Assembly (NCBI GenBank): GCA_008973525.1
Contig: WACJ01000268.1
Location: 310,001-374,000, forward strand
Origin: Stenopsyche tienmushanensis
Lineage: Eukaryota > Arthropoda > Insecta > Trichoptera > Stenopsychidae
Direction of reading: 5' to 3'
DNA length: 64,000 nt
The position numbers were made by a program, and so were the translations under genes. Positions 62,861 to 64,000 of this stretch are shown one piece after another. Numbering within the stretch: position 1 is the first letter of the stretch; every line of letters starts with the position of its first letter. A model generated the notes under the pieces. The model made no database searches. It was not told the DNA's origin and saw nothing but the letters and a program-made list of their open reading frames with translations.

Positions 62861-63631
62861 CAGGTGCGTTCAATCTTTTCCAGACGCGATGATACATTGC
62901 AATACGTTCTAACCTGCTGGGTTTGATTGAGGGGAGTATTAGCTTTAAAATACACCCTTTAAAAGAAACGTTCCTATTAATTCAGCAGACCTTTGGGAGT
63001 GATTTCTTGTCCATATCACAAGTTTTCCGATGGGACAGGTTGTTTAAGGAAGGCTGAGAAAAGGTCTCCGTCGAACCCTGCAGTGAATATCCCTCAACCT
63101 CCTGAATGGACGAAAATATGATGTATATGTATGATTATTTGACCTCTGACCGACGATTGATCATTCAATGAATAGCAAAAACTCTAAATATAATAAAAAC
63201 AACCGTTTATCGCATTATAACCGAAGATTTGAGCACAAAAACGCATGAAAACTTTATCACAACAACGCGCCAAACCACAACAGCTTCGTTGTCAATGATT
63301 TCCTGACCAAGACCCGTACCCCATTGATTCCCCAGCCTTCCTTCAACTCTGAACTGACTCCTCCAAACTTTTTTGTTTCCTCGCTTAAAGGGAAACCTGA
63401 AAGGGAAATATTGAGATACAATTGAAAGCATTCAACCTCATGTTACATCAGCTCTAAAGGACTTTATCTCTGATAAAGCCTTCCAGGATGCTTTCCAGGC
63501 CTGGCAACACCGCCTCCAGAAGTATATCAAGGTAGGAGGGGGCTATTTCGAAGATTTTTGATTAATTTTATAAATATGTTCAACACGTGATTTTTTATGA
63601 ATTTGGGTGGATTACTTTTTGAACGCACCCT
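62861..63631 (+). mobile_element. Mariner/Tc1-like relic (~770 bp) with GGTGCGTTCAA ends
   Basis: The left end GGTGCGTTCAA (62863-62873) matches the right end TTGAACGCACC (63619-63629). Inside, with stops, are LTSDRRLIIQ, NIIKTTVYRIITEDLS (about 63140-63230) and, near the end, DKAFQDAFQAWQHRLQKYIK then GGGYFEDF (about 63470-63560). This is the typical C-terminus of a mariner-like transposase. The catalytic centre is missing. Confidence 0.75.
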
Positions 63632-64000
63632 TTATGGTTTCAGTCAATCTCAAATATCCCTATACAATTTAAATACATATTAATAATGTAAACATTCAAA
63701 TATTTCATATTATATTTTGAGCAAGAGTACAAAATAGCTCCCACGCGCAGCCCACTTTGAAAAAAATAAATTTTTAGCAATATTAAATATTACACAGCCA
63801 CTCAACGAAATTTTCATCCGCAGAACCAACGATATTCAAATTGATATTTAAATACGCGGACAGGAGTCTTTTTTTCAGCCAGCTGTTTACATTAATTCCA
63901 ATAAAAATAATATTGAGAGCTTTAAACCGGAGCACATTGAACGTCTAGAGCTTTCAAGCAAAGACGAGAAATTTGGCAAATTTCATTTATACTATACCAA

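Noticed and set aside
1..64000. CRISPR array, rRNA genes, tRNA genes, bacterial operons
   Set aside because: No regularly spaced repeats, no rRNA-like stretch and no convincing tRNA B box with cloverleaf were seen. The gene structure is eukaryotic.

Overview
The window is AT-rich (about 30% GC) animal nuclear DNA, almost certainly from an insect. The evidence is a split gene with GT-AG introns encoding an insect-type membrane guanylate cyclase, plus several mariner/Tc1, pogo/Tigger, hAT and short inverted-repeat (MITE-like) transposon remnants. I see no bacterial operons, CRISPR array, rRNA or tRNA gene. The species cannot be named from the sequence.

The main gene lies on the minus strand between 57678 and 42356. 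Twelve consecutive exons can be joined in frame (2499 nt, 832 residues plus stop). They encode the last part of an extracellular domain, one transmembrane helix, a kinase-homology pseudokinase, a coiled signalling helix, a complete guanylate cyclase catalytic domain and a Ser/Asn/Pro-rich tail. The 5' exons with the rest of the ligand-binding ectodomain and the start codon were not found up to 64000, so they probably lie beyond the window. The receptor would bind a ligand outside the cell and make cGMP inside; its closest relatives should be the natriuretic-peptide-receptor-like cyclases of insects (Gyc32E/Gyc76C type).

Layout: 1-6000 holds a copy of repeat family A, two inverted copies of a GC-rich repeat and, between them, a decayed DNA transposon. 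6000-23000 is mostly AT-rich noncoding DNA with a short mariner-like relic, two MITE copies whose core encodes transposase relics, a second family A copy and a structured GC-richer patch. 23157-23391 (minus) is a probable exon of a second, unrecognised gene. 24000-42000 is intergenic, with family B, a hAT relic, three mariners (31627-32595, 38022-38843, 39813-40803), a GC-rich multi-hairpin block at 34618-34860, a 415-bp MITE and a third family A copy. 42356-57678 is the cyclase gene, with one mariner in the intron at 44510-45895 and several repeats in its 7.2-kb intron. 57679-64000 holds a Tigger relic, another mariner-like relic and AT-rich DNA.

I did not find evidence for a new biological system. 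The items most worth checking are the unrecognised exon, the GC-rich multi-hairpin block, the inverted mariner pair around the 3' end of the cyclase gene, and the conserved hairpin in the inverted GC-rich repeats.
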